A stretch of 64,000 nucleotides of DNA from Paenibacillus sp. CAA11 (GCF_003060825.1 NZ_CP028922.1:2897001-2961000); one strand, 5' to 3'; numbered from the stretch's first letter, positions 52,482 through 61,903 are shown. The notes: a model not told the origin generated them from the letters alone. A program made the numbers and translations.

Positions 52482-52751
52482 TTACATCCCGTAGAATTGG
52501 GTTTTGTCCGGCTCGTTCTTGCTGTATTCTGTCTTAATCTCGTTGCGGTAAGATCTCTCAATTTTGCGCACATAAGACAGCTTACGGACATTCTTCATGA
52601 TATCCTCAGCTCGATCCGCATTAACATACATCACAACATAATGCATCCGCCGGGACAGGTAATGCACACTACCGTATTTATCCAAGTTTCTGGCTGCTTT
52701 AAGGTCACTGACCCAAATAATATAGCCTGTACGTTCTGGAAACAAAGTCAT
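52482..52751 (-). CDS. ylbG: YlbG family protein (DUF2129)
   Basis: 89 residues. 'TGYIIWVSDLKAARNLDKYG' with 'YLSRRMHYVVMYVNAD' and 'VRKLSYVRKIERSYRNEIKT' is the YlbG pattern. Function unknown; basic and conserved next to ylbF in Bacillales, as here. Confidence 0.9.
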   Translation of the reverse strand: MTLFPERTGYIIWVSDLKAARNLDKYGSVHYLSRRMHYVVMYVNADRAEDIMKNVRKLSYVRKIERSYRNEIKTEYSKNEPDKTQFYGM

Positions 52752-52822
52752 GGTCTTCCCCGCTCTCTATCGCCGAAGGGCGCCCTTCTAATCAGGCCCC
52801 CCTCCTAAGCTCAATATGCAGA

Positions 52823-53263
52823 TTAACCTCCGCAGCCGCACTTGCCGCCACTAGCACATCCGCCTTTGCCATGGGTTTCATTCCCCGGCACTTTAATACT
52901 TGATGATACCGAGTAAGCAATCATCTCGGACATTTGATGCAGAAGCTCATCCAGCTCCTGCTCCGCGATCTTGAAGCGGCGGACAGCTTCGTGCTGTTCA
53001 AGCTCCTTCTCCACCTCGGCCACTTTGTCTTTAGCTGCATGGTAATCGGGATGAAAGTGTCCGAACCGCTGAGTCTCTTCGAACAGCTCCTTCTTAGATT
53101 CCAGCTTCTTGATCAGCGCCTGAATGGCTTCATCCTGATTGATCAGGCGCTTCCAATATAAATATTCCGCTACACATACGGATTGGTTGATCATATCGCC
53201 CAATTCATAGGCGTATATCAGCATCTGGGCCATATCGACCGTCTTCAACTCGGATACGCTCAT
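52823..53263 (-). CDS. ylbF: YlbF/RicF family regulator
   Basis: 146 residues from ATG 53263 (MSVSELKTVDMAQM). A long helical hairpin ('EAIQALIKKLESKKELFEETQRFG', given in part) is followed by a cysteine/glycine tail 'KGGCASGGKCGCGG'. RicF works with RicA and RicT to guide RNase Y and affects competence, sporulation and biofilms; the complex carries FeS clusters, and the three tail cysteines fit that. RicA and RicT genes are not in this window. An alternative TTG start lies three codons upstream. Confidence 0.88.
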   Translation of the reverse strand: MSVSELKTVDMAQMLIYAYELGDMINQSVCVAEYLYWKRLINQDEAIQALIKKLESKKELFEETQRFGHFHPDYHAAKDKVAEVEKELEQHEAVRRFKIAEQELDELLHQMSEMIAYSVSSSIKVPGNETHGKGGCASGGKCGCGG

Positions 53264-53388
53264 GAAATTCAACTCGATTCTATTAAGTTTGCAAACACAG
53301 ACGTCAGTCTAAACCGACGTTTATATCATATCATAAACCTTTCCGGCGCGAAAAGGGAGTTTGGTCCGCTTTATTTCAATTATCACCT

Positions 53389-55041
53389 CTAAATCTCAGG
53401 CAGCAAGATCTGCAGGGCTTCCCATTCCGAAGGAGCCCACTCGGCCACCTGCAAGCTGGCAACATCCAGCTTCTCCTCACTGTCCAGCAAAACCTGGACT
53501 TTCCACTCCGCTCCATCTGTAAGGAGGAGCGTCGGTCTCCCTATGGAGGGGCAAGACTCCCCAAGTTTAAACCTTACTTTTGTCTTCCACTCCATAGCTT
53601 GACGCAGCAGCTCTCTGGCAGTCGACGTGTGATACCCGCGAAGCTCCTTCGTCCAGCTCAGCGGAACGTTTCGTATTCCAGGAAAGAGCTCTTCCTTCCA
53701 GCCATTCGACTCGGCTGCTATTACATCCTCCCGAGAAGGTCTGGAAGAAATTTTTAGAGATTGGAGACCCTCTGACTTCTGTTGCTCTATGCCTGAAAAA
53801 GTCGGCACCTGATGTCCCCCATGGGTACAATTGCACTCAGCATCCGCTTCTTTAGCCCACTCCATAATCGAGAGTTCTACGTTTACTGGGAGCTGAGCGG
53901 CAGCATGCTTCTTTAAAAATGCCATGATTTCAGTAGCTGTTCGTCCATAGCAAATGATCGCTTCTTGCAGAGCTTCCCGAGTGAGACGATAGGTTGTCAT
54001 ATTGTCGAAATGGACGTACTCAGTTACAATTTCAAGCTCCCAACGAACACTCCAAGCCACATCGGGCGGAATCAAAATTTCAAAATCCGGCTGAATATAA
54101 AAACGGCCATCCAACACTGCCGGGACTAAATCAGCCGAAGGCTTCGGCTTGCGAATCCATCTAAAAGCTTGTCCTCCTTCTCCTGTCAATCCGAGCGCAA
54201 GCCACCCGCAGCCGCAAAGCATGCGGAGCCAGCCATGCAGCCAATGCTTATGTGCTGCCCGCACCGCACCGCAAGGCCCTAATTCCTTCTCCAGCCTATG
54301 TATAAAACTCTCTACTTCGTACCAGGCCCCTTCTTGAATATTAGGAGCCAGGATGGCAGCAGCCAAATGTCGAAGCTTCGTATCCGCTGGAGGATACACA
54401 AAGAGCATTTTAACCAGCAGCTGCTCCTCCATCTCTGTCCATGAGCAGCGCAGCCAAGCTTCAAGCCCTGCGGGAAGCACCTGCCATTGCAGCGGTCCCC
54501 TGCCAGCCAGCCCGAGTGTATTTGCAAGGTATAGGATCATCTCTGCCGGGGAAGAAGGCAGCTTAATGTTCAGCGGGTCCTGTGCGAACTCCAGCAAGTC
54601 CTCGTCGCTGAGAACAATCTCCTTACGAAGCTGCTGAATTGCTTTTTGCCGAATCCCCCCCTTGGAGGTAAGTGGTAATCCCCCTTTGGCGATAAAGCTC
54701 AGCGCGCGGAAAATATCAAGAGCAAGACCGGGCCTGCTCTCAGTTCGCAAGGAGACTTCCTGATCCTCTAATGGAACTATTCCTGGAAGCGGTCGGCTCT
54801 GCTTAATCTCCAAAAAAGTCATGAATGGGAGGCAGTAGCGCTTCTCCTCATAATCTTTGCTTACTACGCTAACTTGTCCTTGTCTCTCCAACAGGTATAG
54901 CCCTGCACGAAGCTCCGCTCCGCTCAGCCCGGAATCGGCAGTTTCCTCCAGCTGTTCCAAAAAGAACGGCTCAAATGCAAAACGCTGATAAATCCGGTTC
55001 AAAGTAAGGACTGCCCAAGGCCGCTGGCTTTTTCCATTCAT
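53389..55041 (-). CDS. Helicase-associated protein (Helicase_C_3-like), partner of XPB-like helicase
   Basis: 550 residues. Residues 315-365 ('AVLDGRFYIQPDFEILIPPD', then 'TTYRLTREAL') resemble the helicase-associated domain that is often paired with bacterial XPB proteins. The N-terminal 400 residues are helical with winged-helix features ('GLYLLERQGQVSVVSKD'). No nuclease or ATPase motif was found. It overlaps the helicase gene by four bases (ATGA), so the two proteins are probably made in equal amount and act together, likely in DNA unwinding or repair in sporulating cells. Confidence 0.75.
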   Translation of the reverse strand: MNGKSQRPWAVLTLNRIYQRFAFEPFFLEQLEETADSGLSGAELRAGLYLLERQGQVSVVSKDYEEKRYCLPFMTFLEIKQSRPLPGIVPLEDQEVSLRTESRPGLALDIFRALSFIAKGGLPLTSKGGIRQKAIQQLRKEIVLSDEDLLEFAQDPLNIKLPSSPAEMILYLANTLGLAGRGPLQWQVLPAGLEAWLRCSWTEMEEQLLVKMLFVYPPADTKLRHLAAAILAPNIQEGAWYEVESFIHRLEKELGPCGAVRAAHKHWLHGWLRMLCGCGWLALGLTGEGGQAFRWIRKPKPSADLVPAVLDGRFYIQPDFEILIPPDVAWSVRWELEIVTEYVHFDNMTTYRLTREALQEAIICYGRTATEIMAFLKKHAAAQLPVNVELSIMEWAKEADAECNCTHGGHQVPTFSGIEQQKSEGLQSLKISSRPSREDVIAAESNGWKEELFPGIRNVPLSWTKELRGYHTSTARELLRQAMEWKTKVRFKLGESCPSIGRPTLLLTDGAEWKVQVLLDSEEKLDVASLQVAEWAPSEWEALQILLPEI

Positions 55042-56759
55042 CCCTCAGCCACCTCGTCTTCAGACAGAGACAGGGTACTCGCTTCCTGCTCTGCGTATTC
55101 AATGCTGTACTCATAACCACGTTCAAGCAAAAATAACTGACGATGCTCAGCGTAATCTCTTTCCTTAGAGCTATCCGTTACCAGAGTATAAAAATGTGCT
55201 TCGTTCCTTCCCTGCTTCGGCCTTAAAATTCTACCCAGCCGCTGGGCTTCCTCTTGCCTGGAGCCGAAGCTGCCCGACACCTCTATGGCAACGGATGCAT
55301 CCGGCAGATCCACCGCAAAATTGGCCACCTTGGATACAATCAGTACGGGGATGGCCCCTTCACGGAATCGGGTATAAAGCATAGCCCTCTCTTCCTGTGA
55401 GGTCTGCCCGGTAAGTACAGGAACTCCTAAGCCTATAGAAAGCGCCTTAAGCTGGCTAACATATTGGCCAATAATCAAAATTTGCTGGCCGCTATGCTGC
55501 TTTAATAGACGGCTTACCTCAGCCAGCTTCGCAGGGTTCTCTGCCGCTAGGCGGGTTTTGCTTCGCTCATCTGCATAGTAGTACTTCTCCCGAAGCGAAG
55601 GATTCATCGGAACACGTATTTCAGTGCACTTCACCCGAGCAATCCACCCTTGACTTTCAAGGTCCTTCCATGGTAAATCGCAGCACTTTGGACCAATTAG
55701 AGAGAAGACATCCTGCTCTCGACCGTCTTCACGGACAAGGGTAGCCGTTAGGCCAAGCCTGCGGGTGGCCTGAATATCCGCCGTCGCTCGGAAGACCGGT
55801 GCTGGCAGCAGGTGTACTTCATCATAAATAATCAGCCCCCAATCCCGGCTGTTCAGAAGGGGAAGGTGATGGAACCCCTCGTCTTTACGGGAACGGTGAG
55901 TGAGCATTTGATAAGTGGAGACGGTCACAGGAAGCACTTGTTTCCTTTCCCCGGAATATTCGCCGATCAGCTCTTCATCAAGGGATGTCTTATCCAGTAT
56001 CTCTTGAATCCATTGACGGACGGATGTGACGTTAGATGTAAGGATTAAAGTTTCACATTGAAGCTCGGCTATGCTTCCAAGGCCAATGACAGTCTTGCCT
56101 GCTCCACAAGGCATAACCATAACTCCGCTGCCTCCTGGATTTTTCGATTCTCCAATAAAGCTGCGGATGCTGTCGCTCTGATAGTCTCTTAAACCAAACG
56201 GGGTTCCTTTCCGTGTTGTAGTCCGAAGAGACAGCTTAAGTGAAGACCCGCTATGATAGCCTGCCTTGTCCAACACCGGGTACCCGAGCCGGGTGAGCTC
56301 CATCTTAAGGATCCCCCTGTATTCTCCCGCTATCTCGGCAGTGCTTGGATCAAGGCGGCGCCAACCATAGTTGCGAAGAACTTTGAAGCCTCCGATTTCG
56401 TCAAGAATTTGCGGATCAGAGGCCTTAAGCTCCAGGCAGCCCTTACCAGCAGCCGATGCATAGAGAACAAGCCTGCCATACCTGGACATCCAGAGAGAAA
56501 TATGATCTTTCACCTGAAGCGGAATATCCCAGCGTGAAACCTGCTGCAGTCTCAGAATCACCTCCTGGGCATTCACGCCTGCAGCCGCCGCGTTCCATAG
56601 TGATAATGGAGTTATACGGTACGTATGAAAAGATGCAGGACTTTTCACAAGCTCTGCAAATCCGGAAATCCTATCTCTTGCTTCTTCAAAGGACGGGTGA
56701 GCTGTTTCTAGCAATAAAGTGAGGTCATTCTGTACAATGCAGGCGCCATGCTCATTCAT
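55038..56759 (-). CDS. XPB/ERCC3-like superfamily 2 helicase
   Basis: 573 residues. Walker A 'VMPCGAGKTVIGLGS', motif II 'IIYDEVHLLPAPVFRATADI' (DEVH), motif III 'LTATLVREDGRE' (the RED motif specific to XPB), and motif VI 'SRQEEAQRLGRILRPKQG'. The XPB type RED and the damage-recognition N-terminus ('LRDYQSDSIRSFIGES') place it with bacterial XPB. In eukaryotes and archaea the relatives open DNA in repair and transcription. Bacterial function is poorly known. Confidence 0.9.
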   Translation of the reverse strand: MNEHGACIVQNDLTLLLETAHPSFEEARDRISGFAELVKSPASFHTYRITPLSLWNAAAAGVNAQEVILRLQQVSRWDIPLQVKDHISLWMSRYGRLVLYASAAGKGCLELKASDPQILDEIGGFKVLRNYGWRRLDPSTAEIAGEYRGILKMELTRLGYPVLDKAGYHSGSSLKLSLRTTTRKGTPFGLRDYQSDSIRSFIGESKNPGGSGVMVMPCGAGKTVIGLGSIAELQCETLILTSNVTSVRQWIQEILDKTSLDEELIGEYSGERKQVLPVTVSTYQMLTHRSRKDEGFHHLPLLNSRDWGLIIYDEVHLLPAPVFRATADIQATRRLGLTATLVREDGREQDVFSLIGPKCCDLPWKDLESQGWIARVKCTEIRVPMNPSLREKYYYADERSKTRLAAENPAKLAEVSRLLKQHSGQQILIIGQYVSQLKALSIGLGVPVLTGQTSQEERAMLYTRFREGAIPVLIVSKVANFAVDLPDASVAIEVSGSFGSRQEEAQRLGRILRPKQGRNEAHFYTLVTDSSKERDYAEHRQLFLLERGYEYSIEYAEQEASTLSLSEDEVAEG

Positions 56760-56811
56760 TCAACATCACCTTTTTTATTCTTTTTATGTAGTTTTTTACA
56801 TCTGTGATATA

Positions 56812-56875
56812 TAAAAAGATGACCTTGGAAAGGCCTCCCTTTTTTTAAGACTAAGCCTCTCCTATGGTCATCATG
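56812..56875 (-). terminator. Terminator after the CBS gene
   Basis: GATGACC...GGTCATC enclosing paired GGAGAGGC/GCCTTTCC-like inner arms, then TTTTTATA on the minus strand. Confidence 0.7.
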
Positions 56876-56913
56876 GCATTTGATATCCGAATCATACTCC
56901 AAAAATATAACGA

Positions 56914-57336
56914 TTAGTGAACCTGCTCGGAAATTTGGCTAAGCGCCTCACCGGCTTCATCTGAGAAAATATTACGCACAGCCATGTCTCCGATCGAAAC
57001 AATGCCGATCAGCTTCTTGCCCTCTGTCACGGGAAGACGGCGAATTTGCTGCTCGGCCATCAGCTCGGAAGCCTCATCAATCGTCATATCCACACTTGCT
57101 GTGCGAATTCCTTGCGTCATAACCTCAGCTACTTCAGTAGATCCAGGTTTCTTCTCCGCAATCCCGCGAACCACTAGGTCACGGTCGGTAATTACACCAA
57201 TGAGCGTAGAACCATCCTGATCTACAACAGGAATAAAACCCGTATCATGCTGCTTCATCTTCACAGCTGCTTCATAAATATTATCCTTGCGGTTTACTGT
57301 AACTACATCCTCAGTCATAATTTGGCTGACCTTCAT
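56914..57336 (-). CDS. Tandem CBS-domain protein
   Basis: 140 residues from ATG 57336 (MKVSQIMTEDVV) with AGGGAGGGATG before it; the longer frame from 57387 has no site. Two CBS domains ('TGFIPVVDQDGSTLIGVIT', 'RRLPVTEGKKLIGIVSIGD') form an adenine-nucleotide sensing module. Similar to B. subtilis YhcV and the CBS protein YlbB; ylbB is in the same neighbourhood in B. subtilis. Confidence 0.9.
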   Translation of the reverse strand: MKVSQIMTEDVVTVNRKDNIYEAAVKMKQHDTGFIPVVDQDGSTLIGVITDRDLVVRGIAEKKPGSTEVAEVMTQGIRTASVDMTIDEASELMAEQQIRRLPVTEGKKLIGIVSIGDMAVRNIFSDEAGEALSQISEQVH

Positions 57337-57400
57337 AATGACATCCCTCCCTCGGGAAATAAGCTTCCCCGAAAGCCCGCTTCTCATTCACAGATGACAG

Positions 57401-58567
57401 TTACAAATCCGACATAAAGGATTCCGTGAGCGAAATAAGCAGCCCAGCTGCATTCAGTATTGCATTCTCGTCAAAATCGAACATAGGATGATGGTGCGGG
57501 TACACCACTCCTTTGTCCGAGTTGCCCGCCCCTACCAGCACAAAACAGCCGGGAACCTTTTGCAGGTAATACGCAAAATCCTCTGCAGGCATAATAGGCT
57601 GGGTCAGCTCAGGAGAAAGGCTGGGCACCTCAGCACAAACCTGGAAGAACCGCTCTGTCTCTCCAGGATGGTTCATAAGCGTTGGATAGCCAAGCACATA
57701 TTGAACCGTAGCCTCTGCGCCGTATGCCTTCCCGGTATGCTCCACAAGCTCTGATATACGCTCCCTGATCAGCACGCGCGTCTCTTCACGAAAACAGCGC
57801 ACGGTTCCTGACAGGCGGCACCGTTCTGCAATCACGTTCTGAACGGTTCCTCCCTGGATGGCACCAATGGTGACCACAGCCGGATCCAGCGGATTTACCG
57901 AGCGGCTGACAACGCTCTGTAGCTGCATAACGAGTGAAGCTCCGGCAACTACACTATCCACGGCATTATGAGGCATTCCTCCATGCCCGCCGCGACCATG
58001 AATGTCTACGAAGAATTCGTCTGTTGAGGCCATAAGCGGTCCCGGGGCACTGGCCGCCTTTCCTACAGAAATTGGTGTCCACAAATGCACGCCGTATATG
58101 ACGTCTACCCCATCAAGCGCGCCTCCTTCTATCATACCAACAGCCCCGCCGGGACAGACCTCCTCTGCGGGCTGAAACAGAAACCGGACCTCTCCGTGAA
58201 GCTCACTCCGCCGAGACGCAAAATACTCAGCCACAGCAAGCAAGGTTGCCGTATGACCATCATGCCCACAGGCGTGCATCACGCCAGGTACGGTCGATGC
58301 ATATGCACAGGACTTCTCATCCTGAATGGGCAGTGCATCCATGTCCGCCCGCAGCGCAACCGTTTTCCCCGGAAGCTCGCCTTGAATTGAAGCGACAATG
58401 CCATGCCCGCCAACGTTCATTCTATATGGAATTCCTGCCTGACTTAGAATTTCAGCGACATAGGCCGCGGTTTGCCCCTCATGAAAGGACAGCTCAGGGT
58501 GCTGATGCAAATAACGGCGGCGCGTAACCATGAGCGGATGCCGGCTTTTGAGCTCTTCCCAATCCAT
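57401..58567 (-). CDS. M20 family amidohydrolase (N-acyl amino acid hydrolase)
   Basis: 388 residues. 'RRYLHQHPELSFHE', 'LRADMDALPI', 'GVMHACGHDGHTATLLAVAEY' (metal Cys/His), 'FQPAEEVCPGGA' and 'PAEDFAYYLQ' are the M20D pattern. Cleaves N-acyl or peptide amide bonds in the cytoplasm. ATG 58567 behind AGAGGGGAAC. It precedes the CBS gene by 64 bp and may share its transcript. Confidence 0.93.
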   Translation of the reverse strand: MDWEELKSRHPLMVTRRRYLHQHPELSFHEGQTAAYVAEILSQAGIPYRMNVGGHGIVASIQGELPGKTVALRADMDALPIQDEKSCAYASTVPGVMHACGHDGHTATLLAVAEYFASRRSELHGEVRFLFQPAEEVCPGGAVGMIEGGALDGVDVIYGVHLWTPISVGKAASAPGPLMASTDEFFVDIHGRGGHGGMPHNAVDSVVAGASLVMQLQSVVSRSVNPLDPAVVTIGAIQGGTVQNVIAERCRLSGTVRCFREETRVLIRERISELVEHTGKAYGAEATVQYVLGYPTLMNHPGETERFFQVCAEVPSLSPELTQPIMPAEDFAYYLQKVPGCFVLVGAGNSDKGVVYPHHHPMFDFDENAILNAAGLLISLTESFMSDL

Positions 58568-58778
58568 ACCTGGTTCCCCTCTCTAGCTATCTATAATTAT
58601 CTCTACTATACAAAATTGTACCAAAACCTGTTTGCCCGGTACACTCAAGGCTCCAAATATATTTATTTATGCTTCAAGCCAAGCGGCTAGCAAAGCTTGC
58701 ACAAGCCCTACAAACATACTATCATGAGAAGTAAAACCGTAGGCAGTAAGTTGGATTTTTAAGGAGGATGTTCACACC

Positions 58779-58856
58779 ATGAATGCTTATCCCAAGGGTT
58801 TGAACAAATTGGACAGCGTCATTCCTACCGGGAATGAGGCTGCAGAACGGCTATGA
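58779..58856 (+). CDS. 25-residue ORF translationally coupled to ftsW
   Basis: Reads MNAYPKGLNKLDSV then IPTGNEAAERL. It has a strong AAGGAGG site nine bases before the ATG, while ftsW has none of its own, and its stop overlaps the ftsW start as ATGA. The ftsW ribosome must therefore come from translation of this ORF. Too short for automatic gene finders. Function may be purely regulatory. Confidence 0.7.
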   Translation: MNAYPKGLNKLDSVIPTGNEAAERL

Positions 58857-60103
58857 AAGAGAAAAGCACCCCTGCCAAGCGGGGAACACCGGATTTTCAA
58901 TTACTCATTCTAACCCTGATTCTTGTCGGATTTGGATTGTTGATGGTTTTTAGTGCCAGCTCCAGCATCGCGGTGGTCAACGAGAATTATGGCTATGATT
59001 CTATGTATTTTGTTAAGAAACAAATTTTCGGTGCTGTGATTGGATTGTTTGGCATGTTCGTCACCATGAATATCCCGTATTTCAAATACAAGAAGTTGTT
59101 CGTACCTGCATTTTTGGTAACAATTATTTTGCTGATGCTGGTCCCTTATTTCGGGGTTGAGCTCAATGCAGCCCGAAGCTGGTTCAAAATTGGCGGCTTC
59201 TCCTTTCAGCCCACCGAACTTGCCAAGATCACCATCATCTTGTACTTGTCCGCTCTCATCGCCAAAAAGGGAGAACGGTTCCGTGATTTAAGAAACGGCT
59301 ATATCCCTGTCATGATGATCGTTGGCTTTGTTGCCGGCCTCATCATGCTCCAGCCCGATTTGGGTTCCTGTATGATTCTGGTCATGACAGCAGGACTGAT
59401 CATCTTTGCCGGCGGCGCGAATCTGAAGCATATTATGGGCTCGCTCGGCTTGCTCATTCTTGGTGCCAGCCTTGTGCTTGGAGCTCAAGCGCTCATTAGT
59501 GCCCTACATTCAGACGGAAGCAGCGGAACAAGCTACCAGGCCGGACGTTTTCAGGCCTATCTTAACCCGTGGGCAGATCCCCAGCATCGCGGTTATAACC
59601 TAATCCAATCGCTTACAGCCATAGGGAATGGCGGAGCGACAGGCGTCGGCTTTGGTCAAAGCATCCAAAAATTGCACTATTTGCCTAATGCTTATAACGA
59701 TTTCATATTCTCTGTCATCGGTGAAGAATTTGGCTTTATTGGAACGCTGCTGTTTCTGCTCGTATATGTTTATTTCATCTGGCGGGGCCTCATCATCGCC
59801 CTTCGTTGTCCCGACATATTCGGCACCTTAGTCGGTGTAGGCATCATGGGCCTTATCGCCATTCAGGCCTTCATCAATATTGGCGGTGTTACCCGGACTA
59901 TCCCGATTACCGGGGTCACACTTCCTTTTATCAGCTACGGTGGTTCTTCACTGCTGATTACGATGGCTTCAATGGGAATCATGCTGAGTATCTCGCGTGC
60001 TTCCTCCATGCCGGCCAAGAAGGAAGTAACAAAATCCGTAGTTGTCAAGCAATCTACATCCGTCACACCAATGACAAGCCGTGGTAGAAGATTCGGCCGT
60101 TAA
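58853..60103 (+). CDS. ftsW: SEDS-family peptidoglycan glycosyltransferase FtsW/SpoVE
   Basis: 416 residues, about ten helices. SEDS motifs: 'LVGFGLLMVFSASS', 'LGSCMILVMTAGLIIF' with preceding 'QPDLG' (catalytic Asp region), 'NPWADPQHRGYNLIQSLTAIG' and 'VTLPFISYGGSSLL'. Polymerises lipid II at the septum with its cognate PBP. Starts in ATGA overlap with the 25-codon ORF. A second SEDS gene (mraY-murG cluster) is to be expected elsewhere, so it could be spoVE-like or ftsW; in Bacillus ftsW also lies outside the dcw cluster. Confidence 0.92.
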   Translation: MKEKSTPAKRGTPDFQLLILTLILVGFGLLMVFSASSSIAVVNENYGYDSMYFVKKQIFGAVIGLFGMFVTMNIPYFKYKKLFVPAFLVTIILLMLVPYFGVELNAARSWFKIGGFSFQPTELAKITIILYLSALIAKKGERFRDLRNGYIPVMMIVGFVAGLIMLQPDLGSCMILVMTAGLIIFAGGANLKHIMGSLGLLILGASLVLGAQALISALHSDGSSGTSYQAGRFQAYLNPWADPQHRGYNLIQSLTAIGNGGATGVGFGQSIQKLHYLPNAYNDFIFSVIGEEFGFIGTLLFLLVYVYFIWRGLIIALRCPDIFGTLVGVGIMGLIAIQAFINIGGVTRTIPITGVTLPFISYGGSSLLITMASMGIMLSISRASSMPAKKEVTKSVVVKQSTSVTPMTSRGRRFGR

Positions 60104-60120
60104 AAATTTCACACTACACC

Positions 60121-60163
60121 AAAAAAGACTGCGGTCCCTTATGGGATCGCAGTCTTTTTTGAA
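60121..60163. terminator. Terminator between ftsW and the Asp23 gene
   Basis: AAAAAAGACTGCGGTCCC and GGGATCGCAGTCTTTTTT; one mismatch; T-tracts on both strands. Confidence 0.92.
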
Positions 60164-60211
60164 TTTGTGGCAACTTAAGGTTTATGTAACTCAGGATCTA
60201 AGGCGGATACC

Positions 60212-60574
60212 TTATACCTCGTCGTTTTTGAAGGCAACGCTCTCGACTTTAACATTCACCTCAACTACTTTGAGGCCTGTCATGCTCTCTACAGCTTCCC
60301 GTACATTTTGTTGAAGCATCCTAGACACTTCATGGATCGGGGTCTCATACAGCACTATGATTCTCAAATCAATCGCCGCTTCGAGCTGCCCAACCTCCAC
60401 TGTAACACCTTTCTGTACGTTCTTGCCGCTGAGCCGTTTAGCCCAGCCCTCCGACAAGCCGCCGGACATCGCTGCGATGCCTGGCGTCTCAAGTGCCGCC
60501 ATTCCCGCAATTTTGGCAACGACATCATCGGCAATCCGAATCATGCCCATATCAAGTTGCAGCTGCTCGGTCAT
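60212..60574 (-). CDS. Asp23/Gls24 family envelope stress protein (YloU-type)
   Basis: 120 residues from ATG 60574 behind GGGAGGAATAACC. 'MIRIADDVVAKIAGMAALETPGI' and 'LRIIVLYETPIHEVSRMLQQNV' are Asp23 blocks. These proteins are anchored at the membrane by AmaP-type partners and respond to wall stress. The short form here, with only the core domain, is YloU-like; in B. subtilis yloU lies before fakA, which here has lost it. Confidence 0.9.
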   Translation of the reverse strand: MTEQLQLDMGMIRIADDVVAKIAGMAALETPGIAAMSGGLSEGWAKRLSGKNVQKGVTVEVGQLEAAIDLRIIVLYETPIHEVSRMLQQNVREAVESMTGLKVVEVNVKVESVAFKNDEV

Positions 60575-60798
60575 GGTTATTCCTCCCACAGTTCTGCAGA
60601 TCTATCGTCTGCACAAAACTCATTTATTTCAATTGTATAGCCAAAGGAGCAGGAAAGCAAATATAGACAAAGCTCTAATTTTGCGTTTAAAATCTTATTC
60701 GGATTGGGTATATTGAATTTGTATTGTTTATACGGTATTTCAATATTCCGGATTTATTCATTCGCAACTCACTTAAGAAGGGACAGAGGTGTTTTATT

Positions 60799-61869
60799 TT
60801 GAAGAAAATTGGTTTCCCCGCAGTACTGCTTATTTTTTTCGCACTTAGCGCGATCGGGCATTATGCAGAATGGAACTATACGCTCCAGTTCGTCATCTCG
60901 GCCGTCGCGGTCATCTTCATGGCTGGATTCCTCGGAAAAGCCACGGAAAGCGTAGCTCACTATGCCGGTCAGCGTTTAGGCGGATTTCTAAATGCAACCT
61001 TCGGTAATGCCGCCGAATTAATTATCGGTATTTTACTTGTCAAGGAAGGTCACTTTGACATGGTTAAGGCGAGCATTACCGGTTCGATTATCGGGAACCT
61101 GCTGCTTGTTCTGGGCTTAAGCCTGTTAGCCGGCGGACTAAAGTACAAAATCCAGAACTTTAATGTAACTCTGGCAGGCCTCAATGGCTCCTTAATGATC
61201 TTGGCTATTATCGCCCTGTTTGTACCGGCCATTTTCTTACATAATCATGCTCTTCATAATGAGGACAAGAATTTGCTCAGTCTGATCGTTGCCGGCATCC
61301 TCATCGTAGCATATCTGCTGTGGCTGATCTTCTCCATGATCACCCATAAAAATTATTTAGCCGATGTTACTGAGAACACCGAAGAAGAGCTCCCGAATGA
61401 CCATGAACCAGCATGGTCCAAGGGGCAATCTATTCTCTACCTTGTGATCGCAACAGTTATGGTTGCCTTCGTCAGTGAATGGCTTGTTCACACGCTTGAT
61501 CCTATTACAGAGAAGTTTGGCCTTACTGAACTATTCGTCGGCGCGTTTGTCGTTGCTATTGTCGGCAACGCTGCTGAACACTCCGCGGCGATCATGCTTG
61601 CGATGAAGAATAAGATTGGCGCCGCCGTAGAGATCGCCGTTGGCAGCTCACTGCAGATCGCTCTGTTCGTAGCACCGGTACTGATCTTTGTCAGTCATTT
61701 GTTCAGCCAGCCAATGGACATCTTCTTCACGGTGATTGAGATTGCAGCCATCGGCGTCTCTGTCTTCATCGCGAAATCCATCACACAAGACGGTTCAACC
61801 AACTGGTATGAAGGCCTGCTGCTGCTTGCCGTATATGGCATTCTCGGGGTCTCCTTCTACCTGGTTTGA
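60799..61869 (+). CDS. cax: Calcium/proton exchanger (CaCA family, ChaA/Cax type)
   Basis: 356 residues from TTG 60799 (7 bases after AGAGGTG); the longer frame from 60724 lacks a site. Eleven helices in two repeats, with the exchanger motifs 'GGFLNATFGNAAELIIG' and 'VGNAAEHSAAIMLAMKNKIG' holding the Glu pair for Ca2+, each in a GNAAE core. Exports Ca2+ in exchange for protons. Its 3' end is 34 bp before the second intron. Confidence 0.95.
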   Translation: MKKIGFPAVLLIFFALSAIGHYAEWNYTLQFVISAVAVIFMAGFLGKATESVAHYAGQRLGGFLNATFGNAAELIIGILLVKEGHFDMVKASITGSIIGNLLLVLGLSLLAGGLKYKIQNFNVTLAGLNGSLMILAIIALFVPAIFLHNHALHNEDKNLLSLIVAGILIVAYLLWLIFSMITHKNYLADVTENTEEELPNDHEPAWSKGQSILYLVIATVMVAFVSEWLVHTLDPITEKFGLTELFVGAFVVAIVGNAAEHSAAIMLAMKNKIGAAVEIAVGSSLQIALFVAPVLIFVSHLFSQPMDIFFTVIEIAAIGVSVFIAKSITQDGSTNWYEGLLLLAVYGILGVSFYLV

Positions 61870-61903
61870 TTCCTGACCATTAACCGAATCCGAATTGAAT
61901 GCA

